Shown: positions 44,747 to 53,520, numbered from the stretch's first letter. The stretch is DNA of 64,000 bases from Pelagihabitans sp965238025 (GCA_965238025.1 OZ250162.1:2542001-2606000); one strand, 5' to 3'. Program-made: numbers and translations. The notes: generated from the sequence alone by a model not told the origin.

Positions 44747-46945
44747 TTACGCCAAAATACTTTCATGGCCTGAATCTTTTACAAAAAGGCAGGAACTTTT
44801 TGTCTTCCGGGTCATTTCTTTTACAAACTCAGACTTAAGGTTTTCATCCATTCCGAAAATATTAAGGTCGGCGCTGGGTGCGTTTTCTACTATTTCCTTA
44901 AAGTTACCAACGAAAACTTCCAGCAAAGTTTCGGGCAGTCGTGCCAGGTTAATCAAAGACTTTAAAAATTTATGGGCATTTTCTTTTTCGCCCTCTTCGT
45001 TAACAACCATTAGTATTCGAATACGGGCATTCCAGTTCTTTTTTAGTTGGTAGGCAATGAGTGTAGATAGGTCAAGACTTCCAATATTCCAGCCAAGTTC
45101 CCAATTGCCCCTTCGGTCACTTACCCAAACGTTAATGAGGTTTCTTTGCCCCAGCAATGCCGTCGGGTGGGAGGAGAACAGTAGTACCCCTATCTCCAAT
45201 CTGATGCTTTCACTGATTACAGGTCTAATTTCTATTTCATAATTATCATGTTCCTGTAAGTTTAGGAAAACAATATTTGGTCTAAAGAAAGCTCCGCGTA
45301 GCGCCTGATTGCCATAATTTACACCTTTGGCAAAATTATCGCTATTGATGACCGTCCTAGATGAAAATACCCCTTTGTCATAAAATGATTCCGATAGCGC
45401 GGTTAACTCGTTCAGCAGTGTACCATTTTCAGAATAGGGTGCTATACCCAGTAATTTGATTGATCCCTTGGGTGCCGCTATATTCCTCAAAAACGGAAAA
45501 ATGCCCTTTGCCCCGTTGATGTCCCTAATTGGTACCATTAGATTGGGTTTCCATGCCCTTTGCTGCATTTTTTTCATTCCCCAAGTGTGCTTAGCGGCCC
45601 ATTCGGCAAAAGAAACAAATAGCCCCGACCTCACATCTTCGAACGGGGTCTCTAAATTTTGCCGGGATAAGAACCAGTATACCACAAAAACAATAGTAAT
45701 AGAAACTAGACTTATCGTTGGGTTTATGATAAACATAGCTATTACCGATGATAACAGGCCGGCCCACGGCACCCATTTATTTACCTTGAAAACCGGTCGA
45801 TAACTTATTAATCCCAAGCGTTGTTCTATGATTACCACCACATTGATCATGGCATAGGTGATTAAAAAGAAGAGGGTTACCAAGGGCGCCACGGCATTCA
45901 AATCCCTGAGTAACATGGTAGCGAAAATCATAATACCAGTAACCATCATCGCGTTTCTGGGTTGGCCGTTTGCGCTCTGCCCAGCAAGAAAGTTCGAATA
46001 TGGGAGTACCTTATGTTCGCCCATGGCAAAAAGAATTCTGGAGGACCCTACTATGGAAGCCAAAGCCGATGAAAAGGTGGCCCCAAGGACACCGGCTATG
46101 ATGAGCGGTCCAAAGTAGGACTTTTCAATAATGATGTTGTAGTTGGATATCAATTCCTCTTCCGAGGCGGAACGTGCCAACCAATAGGCCAAAACCATAT
46201 AGATTACAAAACTTACCCCAATGGCCCATAAGGTGCCCTGCGGGATGCTTTCTTTTGGGTTTTTGAGCTCCCCCGACATATTGGCCCCTGCCATAATTCC
46301 GGTTGCGGCTGGGAAAAATACAGCAAACACGATCCAGAAACTACTACCACTAAACCCATTCTCCGGAGACCCCTTAAAGGTTCCCCATCTTAAGGCCTCT
46401 TCAGTGGGCAAAGACATAGATCCGTGATAGGCGGCCATGACAATGGTAATAAGTGACAAAATAATGATCACCATGATAAAAAATTGCGTCTTAATCGCAA
46501 GATCGGCGCTGATATAGGCGATGGCAAATAATACCGCAAAGGCAATGATGTCTATCAAAAATGGGTCATGAGCGGGGAATATGGTCAGCCAACCTTCCCT
46601 AAAACCAAAAATATACATGGTAACCGCCAATCCTTGTGAAATATATCGTGGTATGCCAAGACTTCCGCCCACCTCCAAACCAAGTGCTTGCGAAATAATA
46701 GCGTAGGCACCTCCTGCGCCAATACGAATGTTGGTCGTAATGGCCGACATAGACAGGGCCGTACATAAGGTGATCAAAAAAGAAATGATGATAATCAACC
46801 AAGCCCCCAAGAGCCCAGCATTACCGACTACCCAGCCCATTCTCAGGTACATGATAACCCCCAAAATGGTTAGGAGTGTGGGGGTAAATACTCCGCCAAA
46901 GGTTCCAAATTTTTTAAGCTTTGATTTTTGGGTCTGCATGGTCAT
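44747..46945 (-). CDS. SLC12-like amino acid permease / cation-chloride cotransporter family
   Basis: 732 residues. The N-terminal start FGTFGGVFTPTLLTILGVIMYLRMGWVVG and RIGAGGAYAIISQALGLEVGGSLGIP match the SLC12 branch of the APC superfamily, with twelve membrane helices up to about residue 430. The C-terminal ~290 residues are soluble and cytoplasmic, as in eukaryotic cotransporters but shorter. Substrate is unknown; K, Na, Cl or amino acids are all possible. Its 5' region (46916-46997) recurs in decayed form at 51303-51384, pointing to a former duplicate. Confidence 0.88.
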   Translation of the reverse strand: MTMQTQKSKLKKFGTFGGVFTPTLLTILGVIMYLRMGWVVGNAGLLGAWLIIIISFLITLCTALSMSAITTNIRIGAGGAYAIISQALGLEVGGSLGIPRYISQGLAVTMYIFGFREGWLTIFPAHDPFLIDIIAFAVLFAIAYISADLAIKTQFFIMVIIILSLITIVMAAYHGSMSLPTEEALRWGTFKGSPENGFSGSSFWIVFAVFFPAATGIMAGANMSGELKNPKESIPQGTLWAIGVSFVIYMVLAYWLARSASEEELISNYNIIIEKSYFGPLIIAGVLGATFSSALASIVGSSRILFAMGEHKVLPYSNFLAGQSANGQPRNAMMVTGIMIFATMLLRDLNAVAPLVTLFFLITYAMINVVVIIEQRLGLISYRPVFKVNKWVPWAGLLSSVIAMFIINPTISLVSITIVFVVYWFLSRQNLETPFEDVRSGLFVSFAEWAAKHTWGMKKMQQRAWKPNLMVPIRDINGAKGIFPFLRNIAAPKGSIKLLGIAPYSENGTLLNELTALSESFYDKGVFSSRTVINSDNFAKGVNYGNQALRGAFFRPNIVFLNLQEHDNYEIEIRPVISESIRLEIGVLLFSSHPTALLGQRNLINVWVSDRRGNWELGWNIGSLDLSTLIAYQLKKNWNARIRILMVVNEEGEKENAHKFLKSLINLARLPETLLEVFVGNFKEIVENAPSADLNIFGMDENLKSEFVKEMTRKTKSSCLFVKDSGHESILA

Positions 46946-46997
46946 GGTTGATTGGTGTGTACAATATAAATCATTTAAATAACTGTATGGTAGGTAG
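46916..46997. repeat. Permease 5' region that is duplicated at 51303-51384
   Basis: These 82 nt hold the first codons of the permease gene and about 52 nt upstream of it. Aligned without gaps to 51303-51384, I count 58 identities of 82 (about 71%). Both copies include the block ACAATATAAA followed by CATTTA and the GTAGGTAG end. The two are in the same orientation, 4.4 kb apart, and enclose three genes. Confidence 0.7.
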
Positions 46998-47129
46998 GGG
47001 TGTTTTTAATGAAGGAGGTTTTTTGTAAAGAGGGTTCCGTTATATTGAAGACATCAGGTAATCAGTAACCTAGTTGGTTTTTACAATTTTAACTACGCGG
47101 CCTAAAATTATTGTTTATTTGGACCTTAG

Positions 47130-47147
47130 TCCCGATAGTTATTGGGA
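47130..47147. repeat. Dispersed 18-bp palindrome, copy 3
   Basis: TCCCGATAGTTATTGGGA, a copy of the palindrome also at 2087-2104 and 31785-31802. It lies in the 285-nt gap upstream of the permease start and downstream of the lipoprotein gene. The rest of that gap shows no gene. Confidence 0.6.
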
Positions 47148-47230
47148 GGGCTAGGGCTTAACATAAGACAGATTGTTGTAAAACTTTTTTTGACACCCTT
47201 GTTTTCTTAGATTGACAGTACTAATAAATT

Positions 47231-48565
47231 CTATTCTTTGTTAAAAATTAGACTTTCTTCAGAAAAACCTACCCCGTAAATTGGAGAAGTAGAGATGAAT
47301 TTTTTCTCCAATCTCTCTTCATAGCTGTCAAAATCAGTAAATAAACGAGTATATGAATATTCTAGTTCTTCTATATTGAGTTCAGGATACTCTTGAAGAA
47401 TTTCAGCTGGCAAGGCAACAGGTACACTTATATTTTTTGAAGATTCAATTTTCCATGAGGTAATCTCTAAACTGTTATTGAATTGACCAATCCTAGATTG
47501 CCAAAAACTTTCTCTTCTAATAAATGAAGTGTTTGTAGTAAAACTAAAATTGGCAACAGTCTCATTTTCTACAGTTAAGCTGGCATTCTCCGGAATGTCT
47601 ATATTCGCTGTTTTACCCCCAACTTGACGAAAATTATATTCATAATTCTCCATAAAAGCGTCAAATGAAGTTATATATTCATTAAACTCATCTAAATAAA
47701 CCAATTCAGGTGGCGCATTTTGAGTTCGCTGTCTGGAAATTAAAAGTATAGAATACCCTTCATTGATGCCAAATTCTTGATTTTCCTCAAAAGCTTGAAC
47801 GTGAACAGAATAGTCTACATCTAATGTTGGAGGTCCAATTTCTATTTTTTCATCGAAGTCACTAAAATTGTTGTAATCGAGAGTAAGTAATCCGTCAGTT
47901 GGAAAATCATCAACAAAATTGAATCGCTTATCATTATTTGTATCAACAATTGAGAATAAATGTCTCTCATCATTTTCCCATAAGTTAAAATCAGCTTGAA
48001 AAGTATTATTCAAAAAACCAGCTCCACCACCAAGACCTCCATTCTTCGTGGAGACACTAAAACCTCTAAAACCAGTGCCTGGAAGGTTTTCAATTATAGT
48101 AGTAGCATTTGTTAGCAGTTCTCCTCGGTCTGAATTAAATCCCTGGAGAGATTTAAGATTCCAGATGCTTCCTCTAGGTATTTCAGCATAAGTAGTAATA
48201 GAATAATTTTTATTTCCTTGACCAAACGTTTTAAACTCAAATAAAGTTATAATAATTTCAGCTGTAATTTCTTCAGGTGTCATACTCTCAAAAACAAGAG
48301 AATCTCCATCTTCAAAAGGCCTGAACTCTAACAATTTTCCATGACTGTCTTGTATAACAACCCATTCATCAGATGTGCTTGTATTGAAATTATTTTCAAC
48401 ATTCAATGTGAAATACGGACCTGAAAAGGGTTCTTCAGAAATTTCATCGATAGGTTCTTCATTTTCCGTTGACTCGTTTTCATCGACGGGTTCAACGGAA
48501 TCATTGGAGCAACCAACAATAAAAAAAATAAAAGATGTGAAAAAAAGTAAATTTTTAAGGCGCAT
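47231..48565 (-). CDS. Large lipoprotein of unknown function
   Basis: 444 residues with a lipoprotein signal (FFIVGC, Cys at about 19) and a Glu/Ser/Pro-rich linker (about 20-45) before a beta-rich mature part (PYFTLNVENNFNTSTSDEWV). No named domain is recognised. By eye, the gene is more A+T-rich and uses more Asn, Ile and AT-ending codons than its neighbours. It is the first of three genes in the block enclosed by the duplicated permease 5' region, which together with the base composition suggests acquisition from elsewhere. Confidence 0.65.
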   Translation of the reverse strand: MRLKNLLFFTSFIFFIVGCSNDSVEPVDENESTENEEPIDEISEEPFSGPYFTLNVENNFNTSTSDEWVVIQDSHGKLLEFRPFEDGDSLVFESMTPEEITAEIIITLFEFKTFGQGNKNYSITTYAEIPRGSIWNLKSLQGFNSDRGELLTNATTIIENLPGTGFRGFSVSTKNGGLGGGAGFLNNTFQADFNLWENDERHLFSIVDTNNDKRFNFVDDFPTDGLLTLDYNNFSDFDEKIEIGPPTLDVDYSVHVQAFEENQEFGINEGYSILLISRQRTQNAPPELVYLDEFNEYITSFDAFMENYEYNFRQVGGKTANIDIPENASLTVENETVANFSFTTNTSFIRRESFWQSRIGQFNNSLEITSWKIESSKNISVPVALPAEILQEYPELNIEELEYSYTRLFTDFDSYEERLEKKFISTSPIYGVGFSEESLIFNKE

Positions 48566-48799
48566 ATTTTTTTAATAAGTTATATATGAATTTAAAACAT
48601 AGAACGAGCCAAAATGTTTGCCATCTTGTTTATAAGGACGTAAAATACATCTTTATACGTGCATATTAGAGTAAAATAGATGAAAGAGCTTTTTAAATCT
48701 AGTTTTCGCGGACTTAATGTATAGCTATATAAAATAGTTGAGACCACCTTGGCCAATTTAAATTCGTTGCAACTGGACCACGGACGAGGAAATTCCCCA

Positions 48800-50068
48800 T
48801 CAATCAAGGATGACTGCACCGAAATCCCGTTCAATGGCAACCGTTTGTCCGCTTAAATCGGTTAGTTTGAGTTTGGATACCTCCCCAGCGCCTAAAAATC
48901 GGTACCGCAGGCCCACTAGGGTTCCCAAAGTATGATTGTAGCTTCCTGTAAAAAGCTGTTTGTCTTCCAAAAAAACACGCAACTGTTTATTCCTGACCTC
49001 AATTTTGAAATCTTTGGTGGCCGATAGGTCTACCCCAAGACCGGACAGGTCTCGCTCCTTTCCGTTGATATAGACGTCGCTCATCATCACCCCAATCTCG
49101 GATACACAACCAGGAATGGAAAAATTAACGATCATGGCACTTTTTGTCCCTAAAATAACAATGGCCGCTTTTTGGCATACGGCCCACCTATCCTGGAAGG
49201 TATTCTTGATAGAAGTTTGCAATACAAAGTTATCCCCGGAGACTGCCTTAAAATCGTTTACCAGATGAAAGCTGGTCTGAAGGGGCTTTTGACTTGAAGC
49301 GATTTCAGCTAGTATCGCCGGGGAAAAGGACAGCTTCCCGTTTTCTATCTCAGTGGCCTCAATATACTTCGGGACGGGCTCGTAATCAAGGGTTCCCAAC
49401 CACCCTTCCGTTTTGATAAAAAGGTCGTGTTCTTTTAGGATCGTTCCGTCCACCAAAAGTTTAGCCCTGAAATAGCCGGGGTAATAGTACTGGCCCGTAG
49501 CTTGTTTTTGCCCAGGCCTTAGTGCAATAGTTTTTGTAGGATCCCAGTATTGTTGAATATGGATGCTGTCCGATTTGATCATCCCAAGATCAAGGTCAAA
49601 AATGACCGTGTTGGGCAGTCCTGTGGCGACGGCTTGGCTACTAAAACCTATTGTAGAAATAGCAATGGGCGCATTAGGGTCCTTTGATCCCTTAAGGGAG
49701 AACAAGGAAATAAAGACAAGGGTCATAATTGAGGCCCCTAGCATTATGATTCCCAGATTGGGGTTCACTTTTCGAGCTATCCAAGAAGGTTTTTTAGTGG
49801 CGGCCTTACCCTTAAAATCCCTCCAATTGTGGAATCCGGCAAATTGGGCCAGCGTATTGAGGGTGGTGATGCTCGGTGAGCTTTGGTAATCGATCCTGCC
49901 CCAAACCCGTTTAAGGGTAGTCGGACTCAACAGTACTTGAGTGCACTCTTGAATGCGCTCACTCAACTCAACAAACACATCATTGTGCCAAGAGTTGGAA
50001 GCACCCCACCCCATATTTTCTTCAATTTGCCGCAAACACTGCTGTACTACTTTATATTCCGGATACAT
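48800..50068 (-). CDS. Probable membrane-tethered regulator: HTH-like domain, one TM helix, LamG-like sensor
   Basis: 422 residues from the ATG at 50068. An upstream frame to 50149 is open but adds a hydrophobic stretch not typical of this family. Residues 1-90 resemble the Bacteroidota domain with 'LSPTTLKRVWG' and 'SITTLNTLAQFAGFHNWRDF' blocks, which I read as a DNA-binding-type helical domain. A single membrane helix spans about 104-125. The remaining ~295 residues are beta-rich, ending in a concanavalin/LamG-like stretch (about 350-420, KDFKIEVRNKQLRVFLEDKQ). It would therefore link periplasmic carbohydrate or protein sensing to gene control directly. It is divergent from 50197 with a 12-bp palindrome between them. 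Confidence 0.55.
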   Translation of the reverse strand: MYPEYKVVQQCLRQIEENMGWGASNSWHNDVFVELSERIQECTQVLLSPTTLKRVWGRIDYQSSPSITTLNTLAQFAGFHNWRDFKGKAATKKPSWIARKVNPNLGIIMLGASIMTLVFISLFSLKGSKDPNAPIAISTIGFSSQAVATGLPNTVIFDLDLGMIKSDSIHIQQYWDPTKTIALRPGQKQATGQYYYPGYFRAKLLVDGTILKEHDLFIKTEGWLGTLDYEPVPKYIEATEIENGKLSFSPAILAEIASSQKPLQTSFHLVNDFKAVSGDNFVLQTSIKNTFQDRWAVCQKAAIVILGTKSAMIVNFSIPGCVSEIGVMMSDVYINGKERDLSGLGVDLSATKDFKIEVRNKQLRVFLEDKQLFTGSYNHTLGTLVGLRYRFLGAGEVSKLKLTDLSGQTVAIERDFGAVILD

Positions 50069-50150
50069 GTACTGAACTATTACAGTAAAGGTCATAAAAA
50101 AAATGCAGCTGAACCACGATGAACCAACTTGAACGAACTTGTTTTCCATG

Positions 50151-50162
50151 TTTTGCGCAAAA
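50151..50162. promoter_or_regulatory. Perfect palindrome TTTTGCGCAAAA between divergent genes, candidate operator
   Basis: This 12-bp perfect palindrome lies in the 128-nt gap between the regulator-like gene (start 50068) and the LamG-like gene (start 50197). A weak -7-like TACTTTAG (50168-50175) follows 5 nt later on the plus strand, so a protein bound to the palindrome would sit at the -10 to -20 region of the LamG gene's promoter. Binding is inferred from symmetry and location only. Confidence 0.4.
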
Positions 50163-50196
50163 AATAATACTTTAGAACAATCAAAAAACAGAACAC

Positions 50197-51300
50197 ATGA
50201 TCAAGTCCATTCTATTTTCCGGAGCCCTGTTGTGCAACATTCATTTTGGCCTATCACAAGACCCTATTCCCCTTGATACCGTGCATTGGAATATCAATGC
50301 AAAATCTTATGTGTTGGAAACCTTTAAAGGAGAGGAGTCTATATATCTTCAGGGCGGATCAATGACCTTAAAGGATTCCGATTTCCTGAACGGTACGATT
50401 GAATACGATATTTTTTTGAAGGAGGCACCAGCTTTTCCAGGTGTAAATTTCAGATCAAACGGTTCCGATAGCGAAAAATTCTACCTGCGCCCGCACCAGT
50501 CTGGTAATCCCGATGCCAATCAGGCAATTCCAGTGACCAAAGGCATTAGCCCTTGGCAATTATACTTTGGTACAAAATATTCCTTTCCATACCCTTATAT
50601 ATTTGATGACTGGACCCATGTAAAAATCGTAGTTGAAGGAGGCCGGGCGCAAGTTTACCTTGACCATGCAGAAGATCCCAATCTGTCATGGCAATTATTT
50701 CATGAGCCCAAAGCTGGGAAAGTGGTCCTTAACGGGGGAAACAGCCAAGCTTTGCATATTGCAAATATCAGGGTTCTTAAAGATCAAGGAAGTATCCGTG
50801 ATTTTAAGCCTGTGGAAAGAAAGCCTATTGAAGGTTTGATTTCCCAATGGGAACTCTCCGATAAGTTCGAGGAAAAACTATTGGACGATCCGATTAATCT
50901 CAAAGCACTAATTGATGCAAGGACCTGGGACAAGAAAGTTAGTGTTGAAGAAGGTACTGCGGCCAACATTTCAAGACAAGTGCAGCTCAGGGATGATACC
51001 CCTGGCAATACGGTTTTCGCCAAAGTCACCTTTTCCTCGAATACCGACAGAACTGCCCTTTTTGAATTCGGCTATAGCGATAGGGTAGTCGTTATCCTAA
51101 ATGGAGAACCCATTTACCGGGGCACCAATGGATTTCGCACAAGGGACTATCGTTATTTGGGTACTGTTGGACTATTTGATGCCGTTTATCTCAATTTGAA
51201 GAAAGGTGAAAATACCCTCTTAATGGCAGTCTCCGAGAACTTTGGGGGATGGTTGGTGACCGGAAAGTTTTCGGACCCCACAGGAATCAAAATAAAGTAG
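50197..51300 (+). CDS. Exported laminin-G/3-keto-disaccharide hydrolase-like (DUF1080-type) protein
   Basis: 367 residues with a signal peptide (1-20, FGLSQ). Residues about 25-190 form a concanavalin-type beta sandwich: LNGTIEYDIFLKEAPAFPG, NFRSNGSDSEKFYLRPHQSG, and DDWTHVKIVVEGGRAQVYLD. The C-terminal region (about 225-365; FGYSDRVVVILNGEPIYRGTN, LNLKKGENTLLMAVSENFGG) looks like a second galactose-binding-type sandwich. Such proteins bind or cleave glycans; no catalytic residue can be assigned. It is probably controlled by the divergent membrane-tethered regulator. The stop codon abuts the decayed permease fragment. Confidence 0.7.
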   Translation: MIKSILFSGALLCNIHFGLSQDPIPLDTVHWNINAKSYVLETFKGEESIYLQGGSMTLKDSDFLNGTIEYDIFLKEAPAFPGVNFRSNGSDSEKFYLRPHQSGNPDANQAIPVTKGISPWQLYFGTKYSFPYPYIFDDWTHVKIVVEGGRAQVYLDHAEDPNLSWQLFHEPKAGKVVLNGGNSQALHIANIRVLKDQGSIRDFKPVERKPIEGLISQWELSDKFEEKLLDDPINLKALIDARTWDKKVSVEEGTAANISRQVQLRDDTPGNTVFAKVTFSSNTDRTALFEFGYSDRVVVILNGEPIYRGTNGFRTRDYRYLGTVGLFDAVYLNLKKGENTLLMAVSENFGGWLVTGKFSDPTGIKIK

Positions 51301-51302
51301 CT

Positions 51303-51384
51303 AGGTTTTATTTTTTGTGTTTAAATGGCCATGATTTATTGGCGCAAACAATATAAACCATTTAGATCATTTAGAAGTAGGTAG
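51303..51384 (-). pseudogene. Remnant of a second SLC12-like permease gene's 5' end
   Basis: On the minus strand, ATG at 51332 starts M-A-I-stop-T-Q-K-I-K, matching the intact permease's M-T-M-Q-T-Q-K-S-K codon for codon with an in-frame stop. Upstream of it are about 52 nt of similar promoter-proximal sequence. The remaining reading frame is gone, replaced by the LamG-like gene. This indicates a former tandem duplicate of 44747-46945. Confidence 0.6.
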
Positions 51385-51459
51385 TCCTGTTCGTATAGGA
51401 GAAAACTTTTTGCCTAGTGTAGCGGAAGTTGTGGTTAATCGGTTCTAATTGAACATCCC

Positions 51460-52038
51460 TTACTTGAACTTTGCTACAAGGCTTTTTCTATTCTTATAAA
51501 GTTTAATGGCGCTTAAATAATTCATTGAGCCATTCATTGTCATATCATCTATAAAACCATCTAATTCAGGGTGATTTCTTTCTATCCACCTAACCAAAGA
51601 GTCTCTCTCTTTATTCCAAACATTCCAATCAGTACCTATGCTTTCCAATTCTTCTAGTTTTGATATCTTCCCAGAAGTAAAAGAGATTTTTTGCTTGTAG
51701 ATAAGAGGGTTGTTTTTCAAAAACTCATTGCGAAGGTTATTCTGGGCTACAGTGACAATAATCTGATTATTGTTTTCCTCTAATTCAACTATTTTGTAAG
51801 ATGATCTAAATACAGAATCCCATCTAAATTGCTCATAAAAACTATCATGGTTATATGGCATGATGTAATCCCCTGCAATTATGGTAATGCTATCATTTAT
51901 AGTTGTTTTTAACACATCGTAGTTGGCCGCATCCCTGGCATTGTAGTATTTAGTGATGGTCTCTTGACGAGTTGGTTCCTGATGGTTACATCCTACTAAG
52001 AAACACAAAAGAAATAGTATTGGAATGGTGTTTTTCAT
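51460..52038 (-). CDS. Lipoprotein with NTF2/SnoaL-like appearance
   Basis: 192 residues with a lipobox (LVGC, Cys at about 17). The mature part starts with RQETITKYYNARDAANYDVLKT and continues with a SITIIAGDYIMPYNHDSFYEQFRW block, a pattern of SnoaL/NTF2-like small folds with an N-terminal helix pair. The C-terminal half is helical (SLVRWIERNHPELDGF). I do not assign a function. A -7 box lies 21-28 nt upstream of the start. It is a single gene. Confidence 0.65.
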   Translation of the reverse strand: MKNTIPILFLLCFLVGCNHQEPTRQETITKYYNARDAANYDVLKTTINDSITIIAGDYIMPYNHDSFYEQFRWDSVFRSSYKIVELEENNNQIIVTVAQNNLRNEFLKNNPLIYKQKISFTSGKISKLEELESIGTDWNVWNKERDSLVRWIERNHPELDGFIDDMTMNGSMNYLSAIKLYKNRKSLVAKFK

Positions 52039-52058
52039 ATCCTTAATTTGAATTTTGG

Positions 52059-52066
52059 CAAAACTA
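52059..52066 (-). promoter_or_regulatory. -7 box upstream of the SnoaL-like lipoprotein gene
   Basis: The minus strand reads TAGTTTTG, an exact TAnnTTTG match, 20 nt before the ATG at 52038. Confidence 0.45.
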
Positions 52067-52183
52067 AAATTAGCCTAATTTTATTTGTGAGTTTTCACGA
52101 GATTGCCGTACCGTCATTTTTTCTAAACAAAAATAAAGCCTCTATAGTTCTGGTCAAAATGGTGGGTCGGTTTTACCCATTTT

Positions 52184-52894
52184 TTAATCTTTCTTATGAA
52201 CACCACCTTGCGCATAACAGTCATTTCTAAAGTGATCCTGTATGCTGAATTTTCTATCTTCAAAACGATCTTGCAAGATTTTAAAATGTTGTACGCGGTC
52301 AATTCTAAACGCCCTATATGCTGTGCGAAGGTGGCACCATGCGATTAAAATCCACTTATTTTCTGTCGAATAAATGGCGCATGGTTCTATTTTTCGGAAT
52401 GAAATGTTGGGGTCATCTGCTTTGCGGTAATTGATTTCAACATAATTAAAATTGGTAATCGCCAATTGAATTTCTGAAAGGGCATTACTGGATATTTGTT
52501 CCAATCTTTTGTCAAAAACATGTATGTTATTGTGCAGCAATTCGCTCTTCTCTAGAATGGAAGACCGAAAAACGGACTTTATTTTTGTGAGTGCCTCTTC
52601 AAAATCGGCCACAAAAGAAGAATCGTTGGTCCTGGACACAAGATGTTGTGCAGTGATTAAGGCATTGGCCTGCTTTTCGGTAAATTGAACGGGTGCCACG
52701 GTGTAGCCATCCATTAAGGTATAACCCCGGCCTTCCAAGGTGATAACCGGAACACCTGAGGCGATCAGCTTTTGAACATCCCTATAAATAGTTCGGATGC
52801 TAACATCGAATTTTCGGGACAATTCGGTGGCTGTTAAAACCCTTCGGGATTTTAATAATGTCAGAATCGATATGAGTCTAGGGAGTTGTGACAT
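52184..52894 (-). CDS. YafY-type transcriptional regulator (HTH plus WYL domain)
   Basis: 236 residues. An N-terminal winged HTH (1-60) contains VLTATELSRKFDVSIRTIYRDVQKL, typical of HTH-11/DeoR-like regulators. The WYL-type domain (about 140-215; FNYVEINYRKAD, WILIAWCHLRTAYRAFRIDR) is a ligand or nucleic-acid sensing module. Such regulators control stress or efflux genes. A VOC-family gene lies 216 nt upstream in the same orientation and might be its target or partner, but an imperfect hairpin repeat separates them. Confidence 0.88.
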   Translation of the reverse strand: MSQLPRLISILTLLKSRRVLTATELSRKFDVSIRTIYRDVQKLIASGVPVITLEGRGYTLMDGYTVAPVQFTEKQANALITAQHLVSRTNDSSFVADFEEALTKIKSVFRSSILEKSELLHNNIHVFDKRLEQISSNALSEIQLAITNFNYVEINYRKADDPNISFRKIEPCAIYSTENKWILIAWCHLRTAYRAFRIDRVQHFKILQDRFEDRKFSIQDHFRNDCYAQGGVHKKD

Positions 52895-52931
52895 AATGAA
52901 GTGATTTAACTTTTTGGATTATGGCGAAAAT

Positions 52932-53024
52932 TCATGATTTTTTGCCCTTTTGAAGCCATTTTTGAGTTGCATAGCTGGGCTACGGAAGGAAAAAAGTCGA
53001 AGAAAGGGTGAAAAGGCATCATTT
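52932..53024. repeat. ~90-nt imperfect hairpin element between VOC and YafY genes
   Basis: The left arm (from ATGATTTTTTGCCCTTTTGA near 52934) and the right arm (to GGTGAAAAGGCATCATTTTT near 53021) are roughly reverse-complementary over about 43 nt with small gaps. The apex is TAGC-TGG-GCTA (52972-52982). It looks like a degenerate miniature inverted repeat. Neither gene overlaps it, and it lacks a T-tract in the usual terminator form. Confidence 0.4.
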
Positions 53025-53110
53025 TTTAGCCAATTGAAAAAGTTTAAACGACTTCAACAATAAAGGTAATGAACCTTAGTGATTCACCACCTTTATTTTT
53101 GCTTGTTAGT

Positions 53111-53482
53111 CTAGTTCCATGAGTGTAAGGCCACTTTGTTGCCTTCGGTATCTAAAAATTGGGCCATAAAGCCGTTTTCCCCGATATCGGTTTTTGGCAT
53201 GACTACCTTACCACCTGCAGTTTCAATTCGTGATAATGGGCTACTCAGGTCATCACCTCCATTTAAATAGACCGTCACCCCTGTTTGGGATGGTGCGTGA
53301 CCGTCCATTTCAACAAGGCCCCCACCAACACCATTGTTGTCATTGTCATATGGGAACATACCATATTTACCTTCCGGCATTGGGGCATCTGTGATTTCAA
53401 TGTCCAAAATGGTGTTATAAAAACTTTTCGCTCTTTCGTAATTTTTTACTGGAATTTCAAACCAACTGATCGCGTGTGACAT
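53111..53482 (-). CDS. VOC (glyoxalase/bleomycin resistance) family protein
   Basis: 123 residues, a complete single-module VOC pair (two beta-alpha-beta-beta-beta units). The start ISWFEIPVKNYERAKSFYNTIL is the family hallmark. The second unit is VTVYLNGGDDLSSPLSRIE with NGFMAQFLDTEGNKVALHSW at the end. A metal site needs two His and two Glu at fixed positions; only part of these can be seen, so catalytic activity is uncertain. Substrate unknown. A -7 box (53513-53520) lies 31 nt upstream. Confidence 0.88.
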   Translation of the reverse strand: MSHAISWFEIPVKNYERAKSFYNTILDIEITDAPMPEGKYGMFPYDNDNNGVGGGLVEMDGHAPSQTGVTVYLNGGDDLSSPLSRIETAGGKVVMPKTDIGENGFMAQFLDTEGNKVALHSWN

Positions 53483-53512
53483 TTTCTTAAATTTTAAAGA
53501 TTAAACATACCG

Positions 53513-53520
53513 CAAAGATA
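53513..53520 (-). promoter_or_regulatory. -7 box upstream of the VOC gene
   Basis: The minus strand reads TATCTTTG, an exact TAnnTTTG match, 30 nt before the ATG at 53482. Confidence 0.55.

Noticed and set aside
50069..50149. Extended N-terminus of the regulator-like protein (start 50149)
   Set aside because: The extra 27 residues are hydrophobic and Cys-containing without family similarity, and would cover most of the divergent promoter gap.
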